From Taenia hydatigena (lineage: Eukaryota; Platyhelminthes; Cestoda; Cyclophyllidea; Taeniidae): a stretch of 64,000 nucleotides of DNA. A model generated the notes under the pieces. It worked only from the letters and a program-made list of their open reading frames with translations. It had not been told where the DNA came from and searched no databases. The stretch covers positions 1,116,001 through 1,180,000 of the forward strand of contig JADWOT020000005.1 in assembly GCA_036345935.2 (NCBI GenBank), read 5' to 3'. A program made the position numbers and the translations under genes. Of the stretch, positions 14,852 to 27,988 are shown piece after piece. Each line of letters starts with the position of its first letter. Position 1 is the first letter of the stretch.

Positions 14852-15051
14852 TCGCCAACTCGGGATCCCTAGCAATCTTCCCCACATCTCTATCTCCTTA
14901 TGCCGCACTTGGCGCTCATGTAGCTAATGTCTCTCGTATAAGGGCGCACAATCACCTCGTCTTTGACTTCGTTTTTCCCATCATGCATGTCTTTTACCAA
15001 ATTCCTCATTCCACTGACAAATCTTGCCCACCAAATCCACTTTGTTTTTAG

Positions 15052-15177
15052 GCGACGTGGTTCCATGACGGCGTTGATGAGTGGCAGGTCAATGCTGCCA
15101 CCGAATCATTGATAACTCTTAGCGCTCCTGAACCCGAGGGCAGCAACGCTGATGGTTCTGCTGTCATCGCTGCTTGA
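15052..15177 (+). CDS. Possible terminal exon, unknown protein
   Basis: A strong acceptor (CACTTTGTTTTTAG) precedes a frame of 41 codons ending in TGA at 15175-15177. It starts ATWFHDGVDEWQVNAATESL and ends in an acidic and alanine-rich tail. The composition is unlike the surrounding intergenic DNA. I recognise no family. The segment is GC-richer, so the opposite strand is also open; that weakens the case. It could be the last exon after 14752-14836. Confidence 0.27.
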   Translation, partial: ATWFHDGVDEWQVNAATESLITLSAPEPEGSNADGSAVIAA

Positions 15178-17048
15178 TTAGTGCCTTTCGGTGCAACTAT
15201 GAATTTGGTAACGCGGCTCCTCAGTGTGTTATGGAGGGTCCAGACACCTGACGTGAGAGAGTGATCTCTAGGGGTGCTGAGATCTGGAGCACAAGCGGCT
15301 TATCTGCTCGTTGCTGTCCTGCAGAAGAAAATGGAGGGATTTCAAGACGCCTGTTTTGTCCAAACTGCAAGCCTTCTCTTTCCTATTACAAACGTTGATC
15401 CAGTTCAACTAGACTTTTATTTGGCTATTAAATCGTCATTGAAATTCATATTGAATGCAAGTTTTTTTTATTTTAAACCAGTCGAAAAGCGCTTAAGACT
15501 CTCATTATTTAACTCACACTCATATGTAAGGTCCGATTTTTCATTGATAACTTTGTGCCTCTTAGAACATAGCGTATTATCTAAAAGACCACCCTCTGCA
15601 TAAGTTACTCTTTCGCAAAGGCGATTTGCATCTCCCAAAATTTCAAACTATCTGGACTGTTGCTTGATCGTTGAATACGGACTGGAGCGAAGACTAATTT
15701 TCGTCTAGTTTCTTATCGTATTCGGCAAAGTAGGGTTAGAACTTCATGAATATCTTGTTCTTACACCTCTTTATGCGCGTGTAGGGTGGTTTTCTGAGTG
15801 ACTGTCCGACTGAGTGAACAATTTATGATGAGAAATGATGCATGTTGCCACGAATGCTACGCAAACAAGCATTTCATTTTATTTATCACTGAATCGCCCA
15901 CGCAATTGTCACCTTACAAGTCTGAAGCACTCACCACACCTTTTCTAAGAGACTACGGCTTGCATGCATTAGTGCGTACGAGCTGGACTGTAGGCGCAGA
16001 TGTTCGCGGTGATTAGGTGGTGGCTAAGACCTATCTACAAGATAGAATTCGATGTAACTGGATGGTGTTTCATGAGCTTCTTGAAAACCGTAAGCGTTAG
16101 TGAGTCATTGCTGAATTACCTGCCCATTGGAAATGCGACATGACGTACACAAACATTATGCCTTCCCTCCTTATCCTTCTTATTTAATAATTTTTATTCA
16201 AGCTCTTCGTGGTTAACACCAGGTATTAGTGTCGGCAATCGGCTGAGAAATATAAAAGTATAGATAGTTCAAAGACTGCATTGGTAATGGCAAGGCATCA
16301 ACTAGATACTGCGTTTCCATTTTTGCTTCCCAAGGTCAGAAATGTACGAGGCTTGCGCATCATAGAGATGGGCTAGGATTGTGGATTGGAATGTTGCATT
16401 GATGATAATAGGTTATGAAATTGCGATGGTATTTTCTTAGATTGCAAAGCACCTCGGTTGAAGTACCCACACTTTTACTACTTTTCATTTGGCTAACGAT
16501 TAACAATGGCCATGAGCTTATTAATCGTTTGGCATTTCTGTCCCTGTTCAATGACCCTTAGGTGAAGGCGCTTGACAACCAATACAAGGAAGAGTGCGTG
16601 CGTCTAGAGATTTCGTAAGCAGGCTTTTCCGCTCCTCCCATGGGGTAACTCTGCTAACGCCTCTCAGATGCTGCCCTACATTACTCATCAAACAACTTTG
16701 TTAAGGTCATGTATTTGAGTCCAGTTCAATTAAGCTATTAAGAGTTGAGGTGATAGACGCGCCTTGCATTCTGGTTTTAAACGATAAAACGCGTCTTTGC
16801 TATAACAGTAAGTGGGTTATTCTGGTTAATAGCAGATGAGTTACTTGGTAATACTGTTCGCTCAAAAATTCAGCAATGATTGCAAAGACGAGATATAGTT
16901 GGTCGAGCGGCACTTCGGTTAGCAAGAGTGGGTGTTATAAATACCTGTGCCTTAATAATTTTCTATAGGTGGATAAGTGAAGTGTTTCTTCTTCACATTT
17001 GGTTGATTATCTTTACCACAAAGAGAATAAAGTGCATTCAAATTTGTC
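15178..17048. other. Gene-free sequence
   Basis: I see nothing I can support. An open frame at 15274-15603 (plus) is T-rich and has no motif. Confidence 0.4.
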
Positions 17049-17285
17049 CCACCCACTAGAGTCAACATAACTCTATGCCATGCAAATTGAGGTCTTCCTC
17101 CTCTTTCTCTCAGATGTTAGGGATCAAGGCACACACATAAGCAGTAAGTCTGATAACGTCCTTCAAATAGGTGGAGAAGAGTCCCCTTTTCTTATACCCT
17201 ACTGCAGTGCATCTTTAGTGGGTGCCTTCTTCGACATCTATTACGCTTGATAAGCTCGCATGCATTGCACATCGCATTATGTCTT
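17049..17285 (+). repeat. Left inverted arm, copy B
   Basis: This arm is the inverted partner of 18165-18418 and the homologue of 7951-8185. Confidence 0.6.
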
Positions 17286-18164
17286 CCCGTATGAACTTTA
17301 CGCGTTTAACTCAACCGAAAAAGAGGGACTAGTTTACTCCGCATAACATTTCTTTACCTTTATTCTTCCACCTTTATGACGTGCGAGCATCTTGATCCTC
17401 TGCCTCTCTTACGCTTCTCTCACATTCTCCTCCAATTCCATCATCACTTCTCTCCTGCTTATTACTCCTACCTCATCGTCTGCTAGCGCCCTCTTTGTAG
17501 GTCTCCTTCACCTCCGCACTAGACTAACTCTTTATTATGGCATGATTAAATAATGCAAAATTTATAATCCAGACCGCACTAACCTCAATTTCACCTCCCT
17601 CGAGAGCAAAGATGAGCGCGTTGCTCCCACTTTCCACTTTATGATTTGTAAGCTGATAGAAATCTTACCTGCCTATCTTACTGACAAATTTTTTATTCTT
17701 CTTGCATAGAATGCCTCTACCTGACGATTTGCGCTAACGGATAAGAGCGTGTTCTTCCTGCTTCGGACCGCATGCTCCATTTCCATCATGCATCTGCGCT
17801 TGTCTCGCTGCTTGCCCGTGTTTTTGTGCATGCCCTTGTTCACTTTTATTTTCGTCCTTTTAGAGAGTCGCCCTAATTGGTGTCACGCAACCAGGTAGAC
17901 CGTGCGTGTGTGTGCATGTGCGTGTGTGGGTGCGAAAGCCAACTCATCTCATTTCCCAACCCCAACCTATCCTTTTAGTCGACCAAATCGGCAATTTCAT
18001 CCTGGAGAGGTAAGATCTCTTTTGGTCGCCTTCAGGTGGATAGCCGGTTGCCCATTTGATCTCAACTCTATCAGCCACGTATCAACTTGCTTCAATACAT
18101 TTTATCATATTTTCGTGCTTTAATTTCAATCGGACGCGGCCCATGAAACTGGCAAAACTCTGAT

Positions 18165-18418
18165 GTCATGAAAGTACAATTTGTCATCTGCAAAATGCAA
18201 TACGTGTGAGCACATAGAATGCAGTAGGGGACAAAGGACACACTCACCAATGATACGGTGAAATGAGGCATGCGAAAGGAGGCGTGGACAAGTGGGCTTT
18301 TTTTATACTCATTTCAAAGACGTCAACGGATGTGCTTCTTTTGTGTCTAACTTGATTCCTAATATCTGCGAAAGAAAAAGAAAGAAAAGACATGGAGTTG
18401 TACAGAGTTGACTAGTCG
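18165..18418 (-). repeat. Right inverted arm, copy B
   Basis: This arm is the inverted partner of 17049-17285 and the homologue of 9118-9375. It includes an (AAAG)-rich tract. Confidence 0.6.
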
Positions 18419-19285
18419 CATCATCTTAAAGTGTTGAGACCGACTTAATGGCAACGTAAGGCGCCATGAGGATGAAGCACATACGACAGATTAAATTGTC
18501 GGCGACCCACCCATAAAGATGGCTATCAAAATGACAAAGGTGCACCTTTGATGCTTTTTTAATTCGATGCTACAAATAAGTGTTGTGTAGCATTACAAAA
18601 GGCAGTGATGTTCTATGCGTTTCTTCGGTGGGAGCAATGTGGCATGAATGGTTAGCCAAATGAGATAGAGGAATGGTCGAGATAGAGGTGAAGAGATGAG
18701 GACCCGCTGGAGTGAAGAGAGTGCGGGCAGAGGCAAACAAACGAGGATTGAATATTAGCACGCTAGGATGAGTTCTCACAATGCTACGGTGCAGTTTTCC
18801 TAGAATTATTCAATTGTTGACTCATACAGATATGTGACTAGGTAAAATTTAAGTATATTGCTTGTAGTGGGAGAAATTTGGATTTGTTTTTTTGAAAGAC
18901 GCACTCATAGAGGTCACTCATAGTTTCCATTCCATCTGTTTACCCAGAATATTAGCTGTGATAATCTTGAAATGCTGCACGCAAACGAATTCAAGGAGAA
19001 GGGAGAGAAGATAGCACAAGTAGAAAAAGCAATGTTGGCACTATAGCTCACCCCTAATTTCTGTGATACATATCTATTTTGGTCCTTTCAACGTACCTAG
19101 AATGAATGAGTGAATGGTGTAGAGTTATGAGGAGATAAAGGGGGTCGGGGCAGAAGTACTGGACAAAAATGAGATCGGAGGCGAGAATGAAACAAAACAG
19201 GAGGGATGCATGGACGAATAGCCGAATAGCAGCAACGATAGCGAGTCGAAGCAAGACGAACAATTACGAGAGATACAAAATTAAT
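18419..19285. repeat. Downstream part of the 2.2-kb repeat, copy B
   Basis: This is the homologue of 9376-10170. Shared blocks include GTTCTATGCGTTTCTTCGGT and GAAGAGATGAGGACCCGCTG. The similarity fades near 19285. Confidence 0.6.
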
Positions 19286-21069
19286 CAACTGATTAAAGAC
19301 AGCAATCACTCCTTGCGGCTCTGCTGACTATTTGTGGTCTCATGTCAGAGCCAATTATTGCCTTGCATCAGGAAATATAATGGCAGTAATTGTACACCTC
19401 CCGTTGAGAGGAGGCATCATGAATGTTTAGCTATAAGGAACAAATGAACGATTGATTGCGAGGCAAAGTCGAGGTACTTACGGAAGGGAAGAAGAAGAAG
19501 AAAAAAATGGAGGGAAATCCATCGTCGAATATCTTTGCACAGTGTTGTAGCACTGCGCCTCACTTCTTTCTTTTTCTATGAGTTCCTAAACTCCTTTTTT
19601 TACTCACGTCTGTAGCCAAGTATTCCAGTGGGTTTGCAGAAATTGACTTTTTGGGGAGACAGAAGTTTCTATTAGACGCCACAATTAAAGACGCTACTAA
19701 ATATTTTACCTTGATAAGTAAAACACACCAAGATACCAGCTGTGACGATGCTGGATCGACGCATGCGAATTAGATTAGGGGGGAGATGAAGGAGTTCGAG
19801 CTTAACTTACCTATGCTTTTCGAGGTTTCCATTCCTGTTGGCCTCTTGACCTCTTTGGACTGGCTGGGTGGCAGGTTAGAGATTTGCATCGAGATAAGTA
19901 AATAAAGCGGTGGGGGTGGTAGGCCATTCACAATCAAGCGCTGAGTAGTTTCGGGCTACATTGGCTCATGACATGAGGCTAAGGTCAAAAGACGCATTGA
20001 GTTACTTTCATCGAGACTTTACTTGGGCATTCCTCACGGTTAATAAATAGGTGCGACACATAGCGTGGCTGCAGAAATAGGTTTTTGGTCATAGGCGTGA
20101 AATTTATGTCAAATGAACTACCATATACTGTGAAAACACGATGTAATTACAAGCGTAACTCAATTAGTAAACCTCCTAAATGTTCTACAACCACGTCTTT
20201 GGCGAGGTGGTCAAATGCTTACTAGCTAGCTAACTTGGCGCTGCCACTGTTCATTTTACTAAAGCTAACGCAAAACCTTGGTAAATACAGCAAGATTTGG
20301 ATTTGTATTTGCATTCAGCTACCAGCACTAATACTAAGATTTTTAAGGTTCTTGTAGATATTCGTGTCACTGGGTGATACGTAAGAAAGCATAGCATATA
20401 GGTGGAGCTTATTTTATTTTGTTAATTATGGATATATAGATAGACCAGCACAATGACCGATGACTCAATGGTAAAAAGGTTGCCGTCCTCATATCTATGA
20501 TTAAACCTATTTTTACGTTGCCCCTAAGTTTCATCAAAGACAACTTTTAGAAGAATGCTGATTTGAATGTAGTCCTATTGGGTAACATCGATGTGTATGT
20601 GGGATCTTGATTTATTTGCTCATAATCGCTCACTAGATATTTGTGACAATTGCAGCACAGATTAATTGAAATTTTCTAGGCGATATATTTTGTTGTTGAC
20701 TGGTCCTAACCCGCATTCAGTTGATAAGCAAATGTGTCACACATGCACCACTGGCTGTTGCTCTGTGCCGGTTGGATCAGAAATTGCCATCTGAAAATTT
20801 GACTCTGCTGGCCTGATGTCGTGTCTCACCGTCATTCAACTAACCAAACATTTATCTGGTACATCAACTCAAGTTCACATAAATGCAGACGCTCTTTACT
20901 CAAAAATGAAAGGTTCTTAATGACTTTCTTTAAGGGCTAAAATGCTGAGTCAAGTGCTATTCATTTTGTCTTGGATTGGCGAATTCTGAGAGTTCCTTCT
21001 TGGTGGATCACAAAGTGCGACGTAATCATTTTATCAATCGTAGTTAATCGCAAAAGTCAATGTCGATGC
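19286..21069. other. Gene-free sequence
   Basis: No supported feature. Near 20460 there is a sequence resembling a tRNA A-box (TGACTCAATGG), without a matching acceptor stem or T-arm. Confidence 0.4.
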
Positions 21070-21520
21070 TCTGGTAAGAACGCTAAATGTGAATTTACAT
21101 TCCTATAGGCCAAGACGTGCAGTAGCAAATGCACAAACAAGTGCATTTTTTTACTGCGCTTAGTGCTGGCGTTCAAGAACTGGGGATAGAGGAAGTTCAG
21201 ATGACGCGATTAGGCAAGAATGAGGGAATGAGAAGTAGGGTAAAATGCCATATGTGCGAGCGTGTGTGATGGCATAGCCATGAGAGAAAAGCAGAGAAAA
21301 GGGATCAGTAAATGGGCGAATGAATGAATGAAGGGGAGGATGAGTAAGTGAGGGAGTGGTGGGAGGGCAAAGGCATGTAGGGAGGGATGAATGAAGGAAG
21401 GGAAGTCAATCGGGACGGAGGTTGGTAAGGATTGGGGAGGAGACTGTGGACAAAGAGAGGGGTGATGAAATGTGTTGTTGGCATAGAAAGGCGAGAGGTG
21501 AAAAGCGGGGATTTCGCGGA
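21070..21520 (+). repeat. Left arm of the 2.8-kb inverted repeat
   Basis: Purine-rich arm. It is the reverse complement, with substitutions and indels, of 23480-23905. The tip is near CTCTGGTAAGAACG. Confidence 0.6.
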
Positions 21521-21759
21521 GCTTAAATATTATTAATCCTACATATATTGACTGTTTGTGCTTGGCTGTTGACTTTATCAACTTACTGTTTAAGATACAA
21601 TAACGGAGAAGAATGGTTCTGGTTCTCCATTTTGCACTTCAACAATTCAATATGCGTATGTAAATGAATAGCTGAGTCGCATCGATGGCAGCATATGACC
21701 AGCTAAATTCATTGATTAGATCATTCACGATTCTGGAAGATGATGATCTCATGTTCGAT

Positions 21760-21778
21760 GACCACTTTCAAAGTGGTC
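21760..21778. repeat. Perfect 19-bp palindrome
   Basis: GACCACTTTCAAAGTGGTC has two 9-base arms around a single C. It lies in the loop of the larger inverted repeat and could form a small hairpin. Confidence 0.8.
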
Positions 21779-23479
21779 AGCACCCATGAAAGATGAATTT
21801 TAACGCCTTAAGTTATAAAGATCCCATGGAATTTACTTTAGCCTAGTGGATTTTTGCAGTGAAAAATAGAAATTAGGGTGAATCACGGGTGAATCCAGCT
21901 GTCGTTGCGGTTCGTCGTTGCGTAAACTGACCAGTTGCAAGTGAGATTCCTAATGGCACATTGGACGTAATACTTATTGAAGCTTAAGGACGGTATTCGT
22001 CTGGTTATGGCAGTGCTGCCACAGTATGACAACCAGCAGAAGCCAGATTCATTCATGACAAAACGAGGGAGCTTCTAGCTAGCTTCAATTGCACCAGTCT
22101 TCTTCTTTGCATAGACGATTTACGTCAACAAAAGGATAGCCTTACCAACAGGCGCCATGTAGACAGCATTGCAGCAGAACATTTAGCAGTATTTACGTCG
22201 TATTCATGTGCAGCGCAGACTATCAGTACTTCAGCAACGGGGTTTAACTGACCGCTCTTTGACAATGGCATACTTTCGCACTGATTAAAAATATAGAAAC
22301 GCAGGCATAGCTGCTTTGCAAGAGGAGGGATTGATTGAGCTAAGATAATATGGCAATGTGGACGCACAGTAAAGGAGACACTATTAGAGACGCAGTGATT
22401 ATGCACCTTTATGCAGAAATCTTTACCTGCGAGTGTGCTGGACACGATCCTATGGCGAGAGGATGCAGAAGTGCTGATGGTCTTGGGTTTGACGAATGCG
22501 TTGACGGTATCGCAGCAAAACACTAAACATAGAAGTGTGTTAGTTCACTAGCAGAGAGCAGACCACTGTCTTTATTTCATCACGTTCCTCTCCCGTAAGG
22601 ATAAAAAGGTTGCACTGAAAAGAGGATGAGGGGTTGGTAAGCCAAATGAGTGGTAAGTGAAATAGATAATCAGATGGCAGGAAAACTGTTATTATTACTG
22701 TCACAAATTAATGACGGCAACCCAAGTAACATAAAAGTTGAGCTCCAAGAAAATGTTGACATTATGATACAAAATACGCCATACAGACACCTGACTAAAA
22801 TCAGAAAGAGCCGAATTAATATTCGCAACTCACTTTCTCATGGCTGGAGGGATCAGGGTCTTCCTTCGATTTCTTGCGACAGTGGCTGTGGTATAGTAGA
22901 CTATCTGTTCATTTTGAGCTGTAAGTCTCCAACTTTTCTCTTGGTTTTTATAGGCTACACGCTTATCGCTTCCACCTTGATCTCCAAGCCCTTAAAACTA
23001 GTTTACTGGTTCGATGGAAAACCCTGTAGCAGCAATATTATATGTGGTCTGGCGATCGAGATCATGACTCTTCAGAGTGCAATTCCTTTCAGGGACAGGT
23101 AACATGAGTTTCGCAACGCAACTTGAATTCTCTGACCGCTTCTCACCAAAATGGCATACTTAAATAAACTTCGGTCTTTTGGGCACTATCATTGGTGCAG
23201 GCATTATGGATGCTGTACCAATGCCATCGATATTAGTCTCGCTTCCTTCGTGAGTCAGCAAACTAGATTTTAGCGTTCAAACTGTGGCGTACCTTTGTAA
23301 GGGGCAATTTTGTGATGGATGATGACTGGTTGAGTGCAGATATGTTCATTGCAAGTAAGTCAGGAAGCAAATATTTCTTTCTGGAAACCGACTGTCCTTG
23401 CAGCTTAGTCTAAGCTATTGCTCTAAGTTAAAGATGGCTACAAAGTGTGTGAGCGTAAGGAAGCTGGCTTTCATTCGTC

Positions 23480-23905
23480 TCTCAATCCGAATCCCCATGC
23501 ACCGCCTTCTATGCCGATCACACATACCTCATTTCTTCCACAAACTAATCTCCAATTTTCATTAATCCCAACCATTTTTTCTTCCCTTCGTTCCTTCTTT
23601 CCTCCCTACATGCCTCCATCCTTCAATTGCTCCGTCATCACTACCGCCTCAAACTCCCCTCTATCCACCCATTCCCTTGTTCATTAATCCATTAATGCAT
23701 TCTTTCTGCCTTTTTCATATGACTTTACTAAAATGCATGCGCACCCAACTTTTAATTTCTTATCCCTTCTCCCATTCTTACCGTCTCACGTCACCTGCAC
23801 TCCCTCTATCCTCATTGTTCAAACATCAGCGTTAAGCGCAATGCAAAATGCACTTGTGCGTGCATTTACCAATGCAGTGTAAACATTCACATCTTACCAA
23901 ACATT
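23480..23905 (-). repeat. Right arm of the 2.8-kb inverted repeat
   Basis: Pyrimidine-rich arm, the inverted partner of 21070-21520. Its outer tip is near CATCTTACCAAAC. Confidence 0.6.
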
Positions 23906-26900
23906 AATATTGGTGCAATCTTGAGCCTTGAGTGATGCGGCGACACTGCCATGACCACCAAATACACTGTCTCTAATAACCTCACCACCATCACCGCTTT
24001 TATTGACATTGCGTTTTTTTACTTCAGTAGGCTAAAAAGGTCGATGATTTATGGTAGACCTGTAATTGAGTAGGCTTTACAATAGGTTATCCTTGCCGTT
24101 TACGTTTGCTGCCATCATTGCATACATGTGACTTCAGTTTGGATGCGCAAGTGTTGCGCTTTAAGAGAAAACGAAGCAGGTGTGCTTCTTTCGATGAACT
24201 CTACTTATGAGGATGCTCTGTAGGTGAAAGGGTGGTTGGTTTTTATGGTAATTTCATCGTCCGATAAGTGAGTTCTATAACACGCTCTCACTATAGATTA
24301 TAGCTTGTTGAGAGAATCCAATGTAACAGAGAAGTTGATTTGTGGTGGCGAGAGAAACACATACTTAATTTAGCTGGACGAAACTGCTCAGGATTGATCA
24401 ATGACCATGTTGTCCATAATTTCTTACGACTTCCATCGCGTTGATTAAGTGGCAAAGCGTACTTATTTAAAAAGTAAAAATGTTCTAACAGCAAATTCAT
24501 GTAGACTGCCAAAGTAGAAACCCTCACAAAGCAGCTTAAATAGATGTTCACACGGGAGCAGTAGAAGAGAAACAGATATGAAGTTAATCTGATTGCAACA
24601 GCTGCTAATTTTATCGTCTTGCCTAGAAGTGGGTAGATTGCAAGAAATTAATGAAAGGAACCGAGTAAGGCTATGCAACAGCTAAAATCAATCACGAATG
24701 CAAATAAGGGAAAGGGTTCACAAGTTGACAAGTATAGGTAGAATACAAGAAGAGTCAAAGAAGAAGAAAAGTGACGTAATGGGAAAATCGGGGTAAGGGG
24801 AAACGATTGTAGCGAATGACTTGATTCTTCTCCCCGGGATGAAGTATAAAAGGTCCCTAGCACTCTGTGAAAGTAAAGATAGTCAAGTCGATATTGACGC
24901 CTTATCTCCCATGCAACTTGTTTCCTATTTTGCAGATCCAGTTGCCTATCTAATTTTAATGATTGGCAGATGACTCTTTAAGCCATCCACCTGATTCTTG
25001 CATCTTGGCAGTAGATCTGGGAGTCCCCATTAGCTCCCTTATCGGTAGCTTACCATTCCTCCCAACATGGGTTCTTCTTATCTTGCGAGGAGATAACTTA
25101 TACAGCTGTGCCTCTCGGCACATCAGCCCTCTTATCTACAGCTCAACTAACCTTGGTAGTCAGTAATTCATTCTACCTCCTATTAGGAACATTGTCCTGC
25201 CAATATTTTGATATAGCCGTATTAATAAATGGGCAAAATTTATTCTGTAGCTACTTTTGAAGCTGTTAATTTAAATACTTGTGTTCCCTTTTTTCACCTT
25301 CTGGAACTAGTATATACATCTACTTTGTAGTCTCAGCCACAGCTCGTGGTAAATGGTGGCAGGATTAGCAAAGGAAGTCCACATGCCGTTTTTCTCTACT
25401 AATAATTACTTCGTAATTATGACATAAGGCCATACTGACCTAAAGTGCAATTCCTTAATTCAAATAGACATGCTAAGGAGCAGCTGCAATAGACGTTTTG
25501 GGTTCGGGAGACCTTCACACCATTTGAGCAGCTAGTGCACAAATAAAAGGTACTTAAATAACCTAATTTTCTAGCTAGTCTTGTGGCTTCTTACTTTAAA
25601 TGATGTGCATGCATGAAATCGTCCCTTATGAGTTTTTCTAATGACCTCTTTGGCAACTTGATGACAACCTAGCACTGCTGGGTAATTGAAAATGACAGGC
25701 ACGACCGCAGCTTTCACCTCAGAGCCTACGGCGATAGCTAGAAATTTCGCAAGATGAAAAGATTCCTTAGGGACTAAGGAGAGATGCTTAAGGAATAAGA
25801 TCCCGCTTTGCGGTTGTTGTAATTTTAATTTTGAATTCGCTGACGGCATCAAATGCTTGCACTTACTAGATTGAAGGGGCCTAAGAGGATAATAAAATAA
25901 CAAAGATTTCTCCACTAGGCTAATTCCCGTCAGACTTCTTTCTCTTTCGCAATTATGACAGAACTGCTGTCAACGTATTGCGATGCCCAGGTAAGGATCT
26001 TTATGGGGGCTCCTGCAACAATTAAAGCCAACGCAGGAAACCTCATTTCGGTCTTAATTCTTGTTCTTTCTGGAAGATGGAGCAACGGACAAGAGGTAGC
26101 TTAAATGAACTCATATTTGGATTGCATTAGATTTGGGGCAGACCCTACTTCTAGAGTGGCACGAGGTATCAAATGTAGCGAACGAAGGAGTTCCACGCCA
26201 CTGCTAAAGAAAGAATAAAATAACCTTAATCTAACTGGCTGATGCACGACTCACATCACTAAATTGGTATCGACAAGAATTATTCATTTCTTTTTCATCC
26301 ATTTCTTTGGCTTCGTACTTGCATACTTTTGCAGAGTCACGACCTCACACTCCACTCACACCCACTTATGCGAATTGCGTGAAACCGGTGGTAGCGCATT
26401 TATATTCTTCTCATGGTGTTTCACAATTTTGGACAAAATCTGCGAGTCAATATTAATCATTTTGTATCAACACCTGGAAGAAAGTCATTCCAAAAGCCCC
26501 GGTCAACTCCCATTTAGCACGCGCATTCACCCCTGAGAGAAATCCCTTCTCTTTCTTTTCCCCATGTGTAGTACCCCTTCAACAAGCAGTCTTGCTAGCG
26601 GATTCCTTGGTTAGGATTAGAAGAAGAGTAGCCACAGCGAGTAGGTTCTTCATATCTGGTTAATGAGAGCGCAGTAAACAAAGTCAAATCAGAGCTAGGA
26701 AAGTAGCAGGGTTAGTTAAAAGAGACTAATAAGGTGAATTTAAATTTAATAAACCTAATAAATGCATTAGAAATAAGGCACTAACATAATTGACTAGCTT
26801 GCAAGTTACTCTGTGAATCGCGACTAGCAGTCAAGTTATCATCCTTTACACAGCAAAGCACGCATTTACGAGAACTCACTTTGTTGCGTGTGCAATGGAG

Positions 26901-27988
26901 CAGTGCTTGATGAAAACCCTTCTGTTTTATAGGGCCAACTTCATTGCAGCAAAACCAAGATGACTTTTTCTTATTCATGGCATTCATTGGCACTCCCGCC
27001 GCCATACATTAAAAAATTGTGACAAAGAGGTTTCCTTCTAGGTCTACTTCTCTCAAAAGCAGCAACCACGTCTAGTATGTCTGCCTTACCATTACCCCTT
27101 CAATTTGTCTTCCTTTTTCTCCTCATTCGGAACAATTGTCACAGCGGAATGGTGTGATAAGTGCCTTAGAGATCGGATAATGCATAAACTGCACGCAAAT
27201 GACACAGCTCCTGGCCTTTGCTTCCGTAGTGATTGTTAGATACAGCCCCAATGCAAGCATTAAAAAGAACTGTTTTGATTTTTGTCGCAGAATTCTGCAA
27301 GCAAACATGCTGCGTTCAAGTAGAAATCTAAGAATTTGCTTGTGCATTTGGCAATGGAAAGCTCAGTTCAGCCTCTGACAACAACGTCCTTAGTATATCA
27401 TCTTTGTCCTAAAAAGCATATCTTCTTCCACAGACTCTTTCTTATTCCCAGCGGAACGATCATTCTAGCACACTACATGTGTTGGTATCTTTACCTCGAT
27501 CTTGTGACATTTTATCGAAAATCCATCCCACCTATAACACCAACCAGGACAAAAATGATGGCAGTAAAGTTGAGGTTCTCCCTCTTTGTTGAGCTCAAGT
27601 CTGCTAGCAAAGCTCACAGCTGAGTACTAAGGCACCAAAATATCGAAAAAGGAGTGTACCTTTTGTCATATTCACATTTATGTGTGCAGTGCATTAGGAA
27701 ACTGGTAGAATCTGTAATTACACTCGACGGTTGATTACGTGATACGACCGTGTCGTTGTCCATTCCTGCCTAAGCCATCAATGAGATTTGACGTTGCGTG
27801 ATGCATTGTCTGCCCTAAATTGTCAGCCAGGCAGCGCCTAACTGGTTTTGCACAGGTGAATCTGCCTATGTAGGACCTACCACGAAACCATTTTGCAGCA
27901 CAATAATAGCCTTCATCAGCGCTTGTTCTTGCTTACTAAGCCACCAGTTTAATGTAAAAATATAAACGAATGACTCATGAGAGCTTAC
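23906..27988. other. Mostly non-coding sequence
   Basis: No secure gene. The one segment with splice signals on both sides is 25595-25737 (minus), listed separately. Confidence 0.4.
25595..25737 (-). CDS. Possible internal exon, unknown protein
   Basis: On the minus strand a TTTCTAG acceptor is followed by 143 bases (two bases, then 47 codons) and a good donor (AAA|GTAAGA). The reading begins IAVGSEVKAAVVPVIFNYPA and ends in a basic, histidine-containing segment. I recognise no family. The acceptor has only a short pyrimidine tract, so this could be a chance frame. Confidence 0.22.

Larger units (their letters stand above)
17049..18418. mobile_element. Foldback element, copy B
   Basis: This is the second copy of the element at 7951-9375, in the same orientation and about 9.1 kb downstream. 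The left tip reads CACCCACTAGAGTCAACATA. The right tip, reverse-complemented, reads GCGACTAGTCAACTCTGTAC. The inner blocks CAGATATTAGGAATCAAG and GACGTCTTTGAAAT match both arms of copy A. By eye the two copies agree at roughly three positions in four, so the duplication is old. No coding interior is evident. The GTGTGTGTGCATGTGCGTG stretch near 17.9 kb matches a shorter GT-rich stretch in copy A. Confidence 0.65.
21070..23905. mobile_element. Inverted-repeat (foldback-like) structure of 2.8 kb
   Basis: Two arms of about 430-450 bp face each other across a loop of about 1.9 kb. The left arm contains CAAGTGCATTTTTTTACTGC, GCATGTAGGGAGG and GGCATAGAAAGGCG. The reverse complement of the right arm contains CAAGTGCATTTTGCATTGCG, GCATGTAGGGAGG and GGCATAGAAGGCG in the same order. 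The left arm is purine-rich and the right arm pyrimidine-rich. The loop holds open frames of 132 codons (22125-22523, minus) and 150 codons (22650-23102, plus). Neither has a motif I recognise, and both are within chance length for a window of this size. The layout fits a foldback element or an old inverted duplication. Confidence 0.6.
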
